Counted from the first letter of the stretch, positions 22,030-33,851 are shown. The stretch: DNA of 64,000 nucleotides from Escarpia spicata (GCA_963995525.1 OZ023214.1:46105820-46169819); one strand, 5' to 3'. Notes: generated by a model from the sequence alone, not told the origin. Made by a program: numbers and translations.

Positions 22030-23070
22030 TACAAAGCCACCGAGGGTATCTCCAGAATGGCAGAACAGTTACACAGCCACCAAGGGCACACAGCCAGAAT
22101 GGCAGTACATTTACACGGCCGATAGAGGCACAGCCAGAATGGCAGAACAATTACACGGCCACCCAGGGCACACAGCCAGAATGGCAGAACATTTACACGG
22201 CCCCCAAGGGCACAGCCATAATGGCAGAACATTTACACGGCCCACAAGGGCACAGCCAGTGGCAGACCATTTACACGGCCCACAAGGGCACAGCCAGTGG
22301 CAGACCATTGACACGGCCCACATGGGCACAGCCATAATGGCAGAACATTTACACGGCCCACAAGGGCACAGCCAGTGGCAGAACATTTACAGGGCTCACA
22401 AGGGCACAGCCATAATGGCAGAACATTTACACGGCCCACAAGGGCACAGCCAGTGGCAGAACATTTACACGGCCCACAAGGGCACAGCCAGTGGCAGAAC
22501 ATTTACACGGCTCACAAGAGCACAGCCATAATGGCAGAACATTTACACGGCCCACAAGGGCACAGCCAGTGGCAGAACATTTACACGGCCCACAAGGGCA
22601 CAGCCAGTGGCAGACCATTGACACGGCCCACAAGGGCACAGCCAGTGGCAGAACATTTACACGGCTCACAAGGGCACAGCCATAATGGCAGAACATTTAC
22701 ACGGCCCACAAGGGCACTGCCAGTGGCAGAACATTTACACGGCTCACAAGGGCACAGCCATAATGGCAGAACATTTACACGGCCCACAAGGGCACAGCCA
22801 GTGGCAGACCATTGACACGGCCCACATGGGCACAGCCATAATGGCAGAACATTTGCATGGCCCACAAGGGCACAGCCAGTGGCAGAACATTTACACGGCC
22901 CCCAAGGGCACAGCCATAATGGCAGAACATTTACACTGCCCACAAGGGCACAGCCAGTGGCAGAACATTTACACAGCCCACAAGGGCACAGCCACAATGT
23001 CAGAACATGTACACGGATCACAAGGGCACAGCCCTAGGCCCAGTGGCAGAACATTTACACGGCCACATCA
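22030..23070. repeat. 38/40-bp minisatellite
   Basis: About 26 units. The core is GGCCCACAAGGGCACAGCCA followed by GTGGCAGAACATTTACAC (38 bp) or TAATGGCAGAACATTTACAC (40 bp). Units at the left edge are more diverged. It lies just upstream of the gag start of the DIRS/Ngaro-like element, whose minus-strand transcript would begin in this area. Confidence 0.9.
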
Positions 23071-23160
23071 TCAAAAATTTGTTAGGCAGTAGTAAATCCA
23101 AAACAATTGTCAGAAATTGTCAAACTTTATATGTCCAAAACACCTCCGGCATTAACAACT

Positions 23161-23415
23161 TTACAACTTATTCGCAGCGGTAACAACTGCCCCTCGAACA
23201 CTGTTGATATACTTTCTATTTCCCTCGTCATTAAAATGTACACCATCAAGTAGGTACTGCTTCCAGTCGGACCACACGCCACGATGCGACCAGAAATCAA
23301 GTGTCAAAATATTTGGTGGCCTCGAAAAGACCGGCAGACAGTTTCGTCTACCACGAGTACTCGAGGGCGCGCAAATATGTGTCTGAGGCATCATTCCAAA
23401 CACATTATAATACAT
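23161..23415 (-). pseudogene. SGNH/GDSL-hydrolase C-terminal fragment
   Basis: An 84-codon frame ending FWSHRGVWSDWKQYLLDGVH then FNDEGNRKYINSVRGAV. The DGVHFN block matches the catalytic Asp-x-x-His of SGNH hydrolases as found in some CR1 and Ngaro retroelements. The N-terminal GDSL block is absent. It lies 5' of the DIRS/Ngaro-like gag on the same strand, so it may be part of that element or a separate insertion. Confidence 0.5.
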
Positions 23416-23654
23416 AAAATGTTCGTATTCAATACTGCGTCAGAAACTAAACTCGGTGTCAGATAATTGCCCTGCATCGCGAGGCTTCACGCCGTTGGAC
23501 GTAGTTAACGCGTCGGTGTCGCTCCTAGATATCGGCCGCCGACAGGTGTCTGCTTCTCCTGTGGGTCTACTTACGACAAAAATATAAGAGCGTTGCAAAA
23601 TATCATTTTGTGATAAAACACATTGAAACAAGTTGTCTTAAATCTTACACACAA

Positions 23655-23785
23655 TCACGCACGCACGCACGCACGCACGCACACAGTCACACACACATAC
23701 GCGCGCGTGCACACACGCACGCACATGTACGCACGCCTGCTATCCCGCACGCACGAACGTACGTACGCACGTACGCAAGTGCTTG
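23655..23785. repeat. (ACGC)n-type microsatellite
   Basis: Interrupted CACGCACG/ACGTACGC run. Confidence 0.8.
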
Positions 23786-23846
23786 ACCCTATTGGCACAG
23801 GTCTACTGCTATTGTCAAATGCAAAATTCCCACAACGAAGCAGTAC

Positions 23847-24365
23847 AACCCTTAGCAAAAAATTCTATAGAAAACTATAAATTTCCTATAGTATTCTGTA
23901 GTATTCTATAGTATTCTATAGTATTATATAGTTTTTCTATAGTATTCTATAGTATTCTATAGAAAACTATAAATTGGCTATGGAAATCTTAATTTCTTAC
24001 AGAATTATATAGAATAATTTATAGAATTATATAGAATATGCTATAGTTTTTAAAGAACCTATAGTTTTCTGTAGGATTCTATAGAAAACTATAGAATATT
24101 CTATAGAATCCTATAGTTTTTAGTCAACCTATAGGTTTTTTGTAGGAATATATAGAAAACTATAGGATATTTTATAGAATCCTATAGTTTAAGACAACCT
24201 ATAGGTTTTTTTGTAGGAATCTGTAGAAAACTATATAGAATATTCTATAGAATTCTATAGTTTTTATAGGTTTTAGAAAATTTCCTATAGTTTTCTATAG
24301 AAAACTATGCGCAAAAATCCTGTAGTTTTCTATAGAAAATCTATAGGTTTTTTTGCTAAGGGTTA
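23847..24365. mobile_element. CTATAG-rich inverted-repeat MITE
   Basis: The ends are inverted: ACCCTTAGCAAAAAA on the left and TTTTTTGCTAAGGGT on the right. The interior is almost entirely built of words such as CTATAGAAAACTATAG and TATAGTATTCTATAG, each self-complementary. Confidence 0.65.
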
Positions 24366-24425
24366 AATTACTCCAAAGAAACAAGCATCTCTCACCAGCA
24401 CTCGGCGGTGTGGCATTGTGACGGT

Positions 24426-24546
24426 GTCGCGCTTACATTTATCCGGGCGTTAAATAATATCCGGGTGGCGTTTCTGCGCGTGCGCGTATCTAGGGGAACG
24501 AATTTAGCGTTTTCACTTATCCGGGCGTTATGTATGTTTATATATA

Positions 24547-24588
<42 letters not shown>

Positions 24589-24861
24589 GTTTGCTTCCCA
24601 CAGACATAAACAATTTCTATCGTAAAACAGTTTCCTCTCCACGCACACGTCACGTGACTTACTCTTATATTTGGTCACAACAGCAAATTATAATTATGTA
24701 CTCTATCTATAACGCCCGCATTACGCCAACAAACGAAACATATTTAACTACTGGATATTATTTATCACTACGTGATCTACTGGTGCAAAATATTATGCCT
24801 TACATATACATATAAACATCACCCGGATAAAATTTAACGCCCGGATAAATGTAAGCCCGAC
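24426..24861. mobile_element. Terminal-inverted-repeat element (~436 bp)
   Basis: Left 24426-24467 and right 24820-24861 are inverted copies of about 42 bp with few differences (core CTTACATTTATCCGGGCGTT). A third TTATCCGGGCGTTATG copy lies inside at about 24520. A (TA)n run occupies 24548-24586. Flanks contain ACGGTGTC on the left and ACGGCGTC on the right. Confidence 0.7.
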
Positions 24862-25126
24862 AACGGCGTCAGCTTGGAAATTATGCATTCACTGTGACGT
24901 CACCACGATACGGTCGACAAGCCATCTCTTGCGTGCGTAGCTGCAGCGGCATTTCTGACGACGTCATGTAGAAAGATGGCAGCTTCGTCAATCTTGCTTT
25001 CCTTTGTCTTCTTCCATTCTTGGAAGGGAATTTAGCATTGTGGTTCATATGCAGCTGTATTGTGGGACAGCGGCCTGTGCACCAGATATTTAAATTATGA
25101 TAACAAAATCAGCTTTAAACGTTAGT

Positions 25127-26013
25127 ATGGGAGACCGGGGATAGTTGTCACACTTTTGTGTTTGTTCTTGTTTTTTCTTTGTAATAACGGCTCCCTAAGT
25201 TTTGTTGTTGCTAAGATTTACTTTAATCTATAATGTATGTATGGGTGTAGCGTCGACATTGCCTTATTAGAAGTATGATATTTGGATCATTCAAACAATG
25301 ATCTGTCGTGTGTGAATCTGCCCATGCGCGGGTTTGTCACACACTGCGGGGTTGGTTGTCACAAAATGTTGTGACTTCGATTATGGAAAATAAAGTAATG
25401 TGTTCATGAAAAATAATTCCACAATGAAAGAAGCATTGTGAAAAGTGTCTGGTGGCGTATCGATGCAAGTGGCTAAAAACTGCGATATCAAACGTTTCAC
25501 GATAAGAATAATTACTGTTTTTTTAATGCTATGCTACATAAAAAGTATTTGTTTGAATCATGGCCCATTTCAGCGTGACATACCTTGGTGTGTATACTTC
25601 CAAAGTATGAAACAGATCGAAAGAATTTTCCAAAATTCGAAATTGTATAACGAGGTCTCATACGATGACCCGCCCCTCCATCAAAATTTGGCATATGCAA
25701 TTCTTGAAGTGACACTTGTTATGCGAATGAGTTTGCTGTTATATTATACATTTGAGAGCTCAAAATCTAAATCTCATACCTCATACTAAATACTACTCGG
25801 TGCTATATCATAAATTGTAACATATCAAGATTTTACTTATGACATAAAAAAGCGAAAACACGTCGCCAACGCATCAATATTGAGTCGCGGAAAAAATACA
25901 AATGGGGTTGCATGTCACTACAGTGATAATCCCGAATGCTCTCGTCATCTAGGGGAAACACGAGAGGAATTTTGACAATCAATCCGTGTGATAACCAACC
26001 CCAGTCTCCCCTT
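25127..26013. mobile_element. Terminal-inverted-repeat element (~885 bp)
   Basis: Left end GGGAGACCGGGGATAGTTGT followed by CACAC. The reverse strand of the right end reads GGGAGACTGGGGTTGGTTAT followed by CACAC. A further GGGGTTGGTTGTCACA copy lies inside at about 25350. A 114-codon open frame at 25445-25789 is not recognised. Confidence 0.5.
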
Positions 26014-27339
26014 AATGCTCCTCGGACACAACGCCTCCACTCACTCTGTCGCTGTGTCCACAGCTGTTATACATTCCGACGTCAGCTTTGTTACATATAT
26101 GATAGATAAACTTCCATGCGCTGAAAGGAATCCAAGTACGAAATAATAAGATACCTTTTCATGAAATCTAAAGATTACAATTTGTGAAGTTTTTTTGTTT
26201 TTTCGTCCGGGACGATCGGACGGGCCTCATTTCGTAGCTTGTGATAGAGCTCTATAAAAGTAAAAGTCATCCTCAGAGATAAGTCCCATCCTCTTAACTA
26301 CCTCCTTCAGCCTCTACCAGTACCATCAGGCAAAAGATGGCAAACTATAATGACAAGGACAGAGAGAGAGGTATGAGAAAACATTTCTGCCTGCCACATG
26401 CTACCCTCATTTCTAATGCAGAGCACCTGTGACCTTCCATTATCTGTGACCTTCCATTATCTGTGATGCTGCCAGTTTTGCGATGTAATTTCAATTTTGT
26501 TGTACCAATGATAATAATCTTCAGGGATTCCTTTGGAGCGCGGAAATGCGTTAATGACGCGTTGTACGCTGGCATGCCGCATGTGCCAAAAAGACGCATA
26601 CAAAAACGTGTCTGAGAAATCTGAAAAAAATTTAGGGGCACTTGTGTAGAATCGGGGCCCACCTCTATTTTGCTGTTATTAACTGTACTTTTGCCCAAAT
26701 TGTTTACGTCGATGCGATAATTAAATCATTCCACATCATCACAGGCACATTTACGCTATAAAAATACTACGTCTTAGCCTGGCTTTAGCACATTTTGAGG
26801 CCCAAATAGCGCTCCGGTTTGCTCTAGTCTGCGCCGGAACACAAACAACGGCCGCGCGGACAACAAACAGAACAGTGGCCTGATTGGAGTTATTTAAATC
26901 ATATCTTACATTGATGACTGAACACTGAGAACAGTCTAATCAATACCACTGTCCCTTGCCTGTCGTTGACATTGTTTGTAAGCTGTAGTCGAGCGCTCTG
27001 AACAGCGTTTGTTGCCGTCGACACCATATTATCTTCCATCGTCAACTTTCAACTCTTGCCGAACAAAGTGCAATCCGTTCATACCTATGCAAAATAATAT
27101 CCATCCATACATCTGCAATATATGCACGTTTTTAAATTCATGTATGTTTGCTAAATAATACAATTGGAGTACATTATAAACGAAAAATATACATTTTTAA
27201 AAGCATGTTTATCAATCATGCCTCTGTCACCAAGGCTCACAAATAGTATATTCATTACAAATGCCCCAGTCAGCTTGGGTCATAAACTTTCGAAAAAAGA
27301 TAATGCTATGTTCTAGTCTTACATGTAATAGTCTTACTG
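26014..27339. other. Intergenic stretch without recognised gene
   Basis: A 20-bp unit (GTGACCTTCCATTATCT) is repeated at about 26428-26465. Otherwise nothing recognisable is seen. Confidence 0.4.
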
Positions 27340-27830
27340 TATAGTATAATTTAATTGGGCTAATTTAATTGGGTGATTTCCCCACAATTTATAACGTAAT
27401 TCCCTCTCAAAAGACTCCACCGACGCAACCTCAACAATATACTGAGTGAGGCTATTCCGTAGACATCTGTTCACTGGTGTATTAATGAGTTTTTAATGTT
27501 TAATCAACATGGGTCTTTGAATATTTTTAGTTGGTTCTCTCTCGTATGTGAGTCGTTGTCACCCAATGTCACAAATTGCTGCATCGCATTTCTCGGTTAG
27601 AATCTCCCTGGAGCAACAGACTGTAGTAGCATGACCAGTCCACGAAAAATGGCCCGGGGCACACCTACCCAGAATATATCTAGTTTTGTAACGGTACAGA
27701 TTTTGAGAAAAAAAACCTGAATATTTCTGAGCACTTTGATATTGATGGTTATATATTTTGTACCCAGCAATATGTCGCGTAGGCAGTCCTGAATATAATT
27801 CAAAACAAGTTAAAAAATAACATGATTACA
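27340..27830 (-). pseudogene. Decayed CR1-like LINE C-terminus
   Basis: In broken minus-strand frames the sequence reads TRENQLKIFKDPC and then TNRCLRNSLTQYIVEVASVE followed by SFERELR, which parallels the TRGH...R...WN.LP..VV.A.SVN.FK pattern at CR1 reverse-transcriptase C-termini. Many stops are present. Confidence 0.4.
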
Positions 27831-28361
27831 TGTGTAATATTATATTACAGAAATGTAATGTTCATATTTACCAGGTTATTTAAGCGAATTAATTAATAAA
27901 ATTGCAATCAACTGATTTGGGGCACTTCAAACTTTCGAAAAGGCACATAGTTTTATCTCTTTTTTCAGCTTTTCTTGGTTTTGTATAATTATCGTATGTT
28001 TTCTTTGCTTGATATTGGGTTTGTTTCCTTTGTGCTCATATATGTTTAGCATATTTAGCTGTGATGGCAAACATAATTCCTGTACTTCAGGCATTCATCA
28101 TTATTAGTATGCTGTAATCGTAAGCGGGGCTTACTTCTGGTTGTCAGATATTTCGTTACATGTCGAGCGCGACTGGCACGACACGACCACGAGCGATCTT
28201 TTAGGCCTACTTTCTGACCTACGCCAGACGAGCGTGACACTTGGTCTTTGGCCAAGTCCGAGCCACACCGACAAATCGCTCACTATTCGACCGTGCACCG
28301 AACCGCGACCACACCTAGCCGAATATCGAGCGTCTTTCCGCGGCAGCCACCACTTATTATA

Positions 28362-28590
28362 GGCGCGGGAACGGGGGGGGGGGGGGGGGGGGGGTGCAGC
28401 TGCTACCTGGAATTTCTTCGGGGTGGGGGCAGATATATGGTTGTGACGAACGAGAGTCAATGGCGGGTGGAAATCTAAATGTTATGAGACGATTAATGTA
28501 TATTTTGTCGACGGTGAAAGGTTTGTGCAATTGGAGGGCAGACATATGGTTTTCTGGCGGCTGTATGGGAACTGTTCAATTGCAAGAGTG
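28362..28590 (+). mobile_element. Partial copy of the GCGGGAAC-ended MITE with a 22-G tract
   Basis: It matches the left half of 31276-31826: GGCGCGGGAAC start, GGCAGA-ATATGGTT, GGGTGGAAAT, AGACGATTAATGT and GGTGAAAGG-TTGTGCAATTGGAGGG. The G-rich start has become a pure run of 22 G at 28373-28394. Confidence 0.6.
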
Positions 28591-28849
28591 AAGTATGTAC
28601 TCCTGTACTGATGCGAGTTCTGGATGCCAACAAAGACACTATACAAATTACATGGGTGTTACACAACAATGTACCTACCCATATTCAATATTACCTGGAA
28701 AGACCGTCCAACAGACGTAGAGGTATATATAAGAATCTGAACACAGTTCAACAACAGCAAAGAAAGAATGTTACATTTTTCCGGATATTCACGCAGACAT
28801 GAAAATGAAATTACACCCAAGACCATCATTTGACAACTAGCGCATGGAA

Positions 28850-29540
28850 GAATAGGTAAACAAAAATGTTTCATACACAGAAACCATACAATATATAAAT
28901 GCAAGTCAACAGAAAAACACACTGATAACATTGTAGGGCATAGCATGAACATAAAAGACATAGCGTATGTCATATAAGGAAGTCGCAGCGCTGGCCCAAT
29001 AACAACTGAGATATTTAAGATATTCGACCTTCTCCAAAATTGTTCCTTCTCTTGCCACAATGTTAATGCTTTCAGGGTGGTTGTAGGGAATGCACTTCGT
29101 TTTCATAGAATTTATGTTCAAACTAATTTTGCACACGAAGTTTCAACTCTCATGAGTAATTCTTGTGCCTGTGAGAGCTTTTTTATTGACAAAAAAGCGA
29201 TGTCGTCGGAAAATTCAACACCTGTGATGACCGTCGGCTTGACACGTCTACTTTTTATTCCTGTGGGTTGAATCCCGGTTCGTCTTGCCGTCCGCCCTTG
29301 GCTTCTCTCGGTGCATAGTCAATAACTACTATGAAGAGGTGTGGTGCGAATGAATCTCCATGTAAAACTCTCAATGTTATTACATAGCCGGCTGTAGTCC
29401 TCCCTGCCCGTAATCCATTTTGATTTGCTCTTAGAAAGTGATTAATTTCGCAATGTATGCTGTTCAGTATCATGTTGTTGCAAGTCTTCACAACGATGGA
29501 GTTCAGACTACTTCCCCTGTACACCAATTTCCTCCCCATA
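28850..29540 (-). pseudogene. RTE-like LINE reverse-transcriptase fragment
   Basis: Frame 29539-29255 carries MILNSIHCEINHFLRANQNG and LRAGRTTAGYVITLR, the fingers region (NQxGFRxGRST). Frame 29136-28906 carries NINSMKTKCIPYNHPE and LEKVEYLKYL, the region after the catalytic box. The FxDD box between them is not cleanly readable. It is degraded. Confidence 0.55.
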
Positions 29541-29789
29541 TATAAATCGCCAGAATTTTGTATCGGAATTAATTTTAGGCTATATAATGTTAATAATCAT
29601 CAACAACATGTTTAACTGCTTCAATTTATTTCTAATATATGACATAGCTGGATTCAACAAAGTCTAACCCTGTGCTCTTTTTACATTGGATTGTCTGAGT
29701 GTAGTTATTCTGCTGCAATTAACATTGTTGTGATGAATTTCTCATGACGTCATACAAATAAGATAAAGGCAGATGTTTAATTGGAAATG

Positions 29790-30250
29790 CAAGCACATCT
29801 AAATTGAGCGTGCGCGTGATATGATCATAACGCTGAGGAGTCGGCCATGCTGGATATATGCAAATAAACAATAAAGGACCAACCATATCATTTGTTGCAG
29901 TCGTAGAGGTCTTAATCATCCAGAAAACACGGATATGGATTTATGTAAATTAAAAAATGTTCGATCATAATTACTTTTTTCAATCTTTGATAGCATGAGC
30001 CTCCGGACATTTAATGTATTTAGAATAATCGTATCAATTCCAAATATAATTGGATATATGAACAAAGCGCTGATAAAGAGGCGGCCATATTGGATTTATG
30101 CCAATTAATAAATGCCCAATCATAATAGTTGTTTCAATTTTTATTGGCACGAGTCTCCAAACACTTAATATATTTAGAATAAATCTGAAATTCCAACTAT
30201 AACTGGATAGTGGATATATTATCAAAATACTGATATTTGGGATTATTGCA
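29790..30250. repeat. Three diverged ~155-bp tandem units
   Basis: Units share GGCCAT-TGGAT-TATGC-AAT, AATCATAAT, TTTCAAT, CACGAGTCTCC and TTAATATATTTAGAATAA. Units start near 29840, 29925 and 30080. No coding signal. Confidence 0.5.
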
Positions 30251-31275
30251 AATTAAAAAAAAATGCTCAAAGATGTCAATGTGGTACCCGGCGGATTCTG
30301 CTTCTGGACCCTTTAGTGTCAATAATCCGTCAAAAAACATAGTTCATACTCAATTTCTATGTATACTCCCTTGGCTGCCCGACCATATGCTTTCTCCCGT
30401 CATCTTCTCTTCAAAGGGCTAAGCTCTTGCTAACGAGTTTAGCGTGGTGGTGCATATATAGTTGATTAGGTGGGAACAGTTTATTAAGTGACTATTAACC
30501 ATGTCCTACATCAACATTATACAGTATTGTTATTTACCAAACAGTGTTCAGCATGCCTGAAACAAAATGCAACCAAATATAGTTGTTTCTATATTTGTAA
30601 ATACCATATTATTTGGTTATACATATGTTCAAAATATAATTTAGTTGTAGAACTCATGTTGCAATTTATTCAGAGTGGACACTATGTTGGACAATGCACT
30701 CATTTTACTTTTACCATATCCCTTTAAATTTAGTCTAAACAAAAGTGTTGATCAATCCAGTGAGTCAATGTATTTTAAACTATGATTGCTAAAATTATTT
30801 ATTTTGTTAAATAATGACGTGTATATGTGGAGTCGTTGGTTATAAACGCTATTGTATTCTTGCAGATGTTCTATGTCGGCAGTGTAACACTGAGTGTGCA
30901 GCACGGTTTACAAGCATTGTTGCTGGACTAGCAACGCTGACTCAAGATGCGCTCATTGGCAGTGACCACATGCACCCTCAGTGCCAGCATAGAAAGGTCG
31001 GCTTGGCGGTTTATTTGATAAAGGCTGACTAGTTGAATAAGACATCATAAGACCATACAATTATAACCACAATATAATATTATACAGCCTAGTCAGTGAA
31101 TAGAACGTTGCCGAGTGGTGAAAACAACCAGAACTAGAACTAGTGGCAATGTTAAGTCAACGAGCTAGCCAAAAATTTTTTGAAGTACCGTCGGGCCAAC
31201 CAAAATTGCCAACGTTACGCCAACGTTGCACGGTTGGCACATTATGATTGGCTGATGGTCGCTAGGGCTACAGAC
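30251..31275. other. Intergenic stretch without recognised gene
   Basis: A 72-codon frame at 30814-31032 has no recognised family. Nothing else is visible. Confidence 0.4.
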
Positions 31276-31826
31276 ATAGACGCGGGAACAGAGGGGCAAA
31301 GGGGGCAGCTGCCCCCTGGAATTTCTCTGGGGGGCAGACATATGGTTCTGCCCCCCCCCCCATTAAATGTGAGCGTCAATGTTTGTTTTTGGGGCGAGTG
31401 TCAACGCCGGGTGGAAATGTAAATTTGATAAGACGATTAATGTGTATTTTGTTGACTGTGAAAGGTGTGTGCAATTGGAGGGTAGACATGTTGTTTTCTG
31501 CCTCCCCCCGCCCCAATAATAGGTGGCGCGGTGGAGAAATTTTTTGGAAAGCCCCCCGCCCCCTCCGTCTTTGGATGTCATCATTTCAGCGGAGACAGAA
31601 GAGAGAAGGTGGAGAAGGTAAATTGACAGCAGCGGCGCCACGTAGAAAGATATCTTTTTAAATAGCACTGACCCCCTCCTCCCGTCTTCCGATGTCACAG
31701 TCGAGCCAACCGAGAAAGCACAAGTGTAAGGGAAGATGTGAAGATATGCGGCGGCGAAAATTGGTCAGTGGTGCTGAAGCTCCGTTAGCCCCCTCCCGCA
31801 ATATGAATATTTCGTTCCCGCGTCAC
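31276..31826. mobile_element. MITE with GACGCGGGAAC inverted ends
   Basis: Left end GACGCGGGAACAGA; the reverse strand of the right end reads GACGCGGGAACGAA. GGCTACAGA on the left and GGCTATAGA on the right could be the target duplication (8 of 9 match). It is inserted next to a SINE remnant. A partial copy lies at 28362-28590. Confidence 0.6.
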
Positions 31827-31990
31827 TGGCTATAGATGGGTTGCAAATCGTGGTTGAATGCTTCCCAGAGAAGTTGAGATGGTGTTCGGTTGAACAGGTC
31901 TACCAGTGAGTAAACTTAGGAGAGGGTAATACGCTTTAGCCAGTTCTAAGGACTAGACACTGCGCTCTATAAAAAAAACTTACATTTATA
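31827..31990 (+). mobile_element. SINE 3' remnant
   Basis: Contains GCTTCCCAGAGAAGTTGAGA, AACAGGTCTACCAGTGAGTAA and the L2-like GCGCTCTATA tail. The promoter head is missing. A (TA)n run follows. Confidence 0.65.
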
Positions 31991-32089
31991 TATATATATA
32001 TATCATAAAATGCATGTATGAATGTGCACAATAAAATAGACCTACTAACCTGTAGCACGGTTGATTTATGTATAGAGGTGCATGTTTTA

Positions 32090-32285
32090 TTTGCGACTGC
32101 AGGTTCACCAAAAACCTCAAAAACTGCATGCTCACCAAGACTTCCAACTAAACCCCGGTTTTAATTGAAGTTCATCAAAACCTCCAACGGCACCCGGGCC
32201 CATTGAAACCTCCAACTGTACCCCCTTTGAAGCTAACCAAAAAGTCCAACTGCACCCCTTTGAGACCTCGGACTGAACTCTCCTC
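32090..32285. repeat. Degenerate short tandem repeat
   Basis: The words AAACCTCCAACTGCACCCC and TTCACCAAAA recur with divergence every 30-40 bp. Confidence 0.4.
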
Positions 32286-32477
32286 TCAAGCGGAACACTT
32301 TTGCTTCAGCGGGTGGAGTGAGTATGCATTCATCGCACCCACTGTCTGCGGGTCTAGGGACCTAAACTTTGCATGCGTGCGGGTGTGTGCGTGTGGACTG
32401 TTTGTGGAATTGTGTGCGGGTGACAATCTGTAAAGAACTGCCGTGGCTAATTAGATAATTATTACATATTAGAGGAA

Positions 32478-33645
32478 AGTTTAACAAGTTTTAACAAGAT
32501 TTAACAAGATTGCCAACCAGAAAATTACTCTGGATGGCAGTTGGACAAGGAAGCCTTTTGGCTTATCGAGAGTCCAATACTTTTTATCTACATGTATCCC
32601 GCCTTTTTAAGGTGTGTGTCGATTTTATCATATTCACGCTACTAGCACCAACACAATCAGGAGATAATCTGTTCCATTCATTTACAGTCCTTTGTGAGAA
32701 TGAGAACTTTCTTATATCTAATCTACACTGCTCCTTTACTAATGTAGCTTCATGTCCTCTGGTCCTTCTATCTTTCTTAACTGAGAAAAAAATGTTTCTA
32801 TCAATATTTTCATAACCATTCAATATTTTAAACACTTCTATGTGATCTCCTCTCAATCTCCTGGTCTCTAGTGTTGTTAAACCACATTCTTTTAGGCGTA
32901 TTTCGTAACTAAGATCCCTCAGATTTGGTATCATTTTAGTCGCTCTCCTCTGTACTCTTTCTAGCATATATATGTCCTTCTTGCGATATGGCCTCCATGC
33001 TTGTATACAATATTCTAAATGAGGCCTAACTATTGTTTTGTACAGCGGTATTATTAGCTCTTTTTCCTTATACGTTATGTTTCGCCTAATTAATCCAAGG
33101 ATTTGATTTCCCTTTGAAGCTGCAATTCCGCACTGCTCTGAAACCTTCATATCAGCACTAATGGTTAACCCTAAGTCCTTTTCTTTTACAGTAGTACTTA
33201 GAACAGTACCCCCTATTTTATATTTTACCTCTTCATTCCCATGACCTGTGTGGAGGCATTTACATTTCCCAAAATTGAACAGCATTTGCCACTTTTCAGA
33301 CCATTTGATCAACCTATCAAGATCATCTTGTAAATGCTGTCTGTCTCCATCACTTTTAATCCTTCTAAACACTTTTGTATCATCCGCAAATTTTAACACC
33401 TTGCTTGTTATATCATTGTCCAAATCGTTGATATATATTAAGAATAATATAGGTCCTAGTACTGATCCCTGTGGTACCCCACTCAATACCGATTTCCAGT
33501 TTGAAGCCTCCCCATCAACTACTACACGTTGTCTTCTGTCATTCAGCCATTTTTCTATCCAGTTTATTATACAATTTCCTATGCCATGGGCCTTTAGCTT
33601 AAGGAGTAATCTTTGATGTGGTACTTTGTCGAAAGCAGGCGTTTA
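32478..33645 (-). pseudogene. CR1-clade LINE 3' half with 300-codon open RT frame
   Basis: The best-preserved copy of its family. Reading on the minus strand from about 33640: AFDKVPHQRLLLKLKAHGIG, VLSGVPQGSVLGPILF, VLKFADDTKVF (FADD catalytic box), LIKWSEKWQMLFNFGKC, TIVRPHLEYCIQAW and WNRLSPDCVGASSVN. The single frame 33486-32584 is 300 codons. The 5' half is missing, so no endonuclease is present. The 3' end carries (CTTGTTAAA)n repeats, the tail type of CR1 elements. Confidence 0.85.
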
Positions 33646-33787
33646 AGTTGTAGGCGTTTAACTTCTATTAAATTCCAGACTCACAGTTACAACAAGACAA
33701 ACAGGTGGATGCCATTATCCTGGATCAGCTTAAGTCGGGTATGGTAGGAGAGTGTTTGTTTTAAGTGGGAGGACAACCGACAACAAC

Positions 33788-33850
33788 CAAACACCGTGTC
33801 CGCTCAACATAGCGTACACGGTGTTTGACTAATGGTCAAACACCATTAGT
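33788..33850. repeat. Two adjacent perfect stem-loops
   Basis: CAAACACCGTGT (33788-33799) pairs with 33816-33827 across 16 nt. ACTAATGGT (33828-33836) pairs with 33842-33850 across CAAAC. The two hairpins abut and share the CAAACACC word. Confidence 0.7.
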
Positions 33851-33851
33851 A

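Noticed and set aside
22139..23092. Long overlapping frames with repeated histidine/glutamine or cysteine/proline units
   Set aside because: They arise from the 38/40-bp minisatellite and alternate between frames because unit lengths are not multiples of three.
25445..25789. Host gene encoding a 114-residue membrane-like protein
   Set aside because: It lies wholly inside an inverted-repeat element, has no recognised family and no splice or expression support.
28131..28460. GC-rich segment as promoter or CpG island of a host gene
   Set aside because: No first exon, start codon context or downstream gene could be linked to it; part belongs to a MITE.
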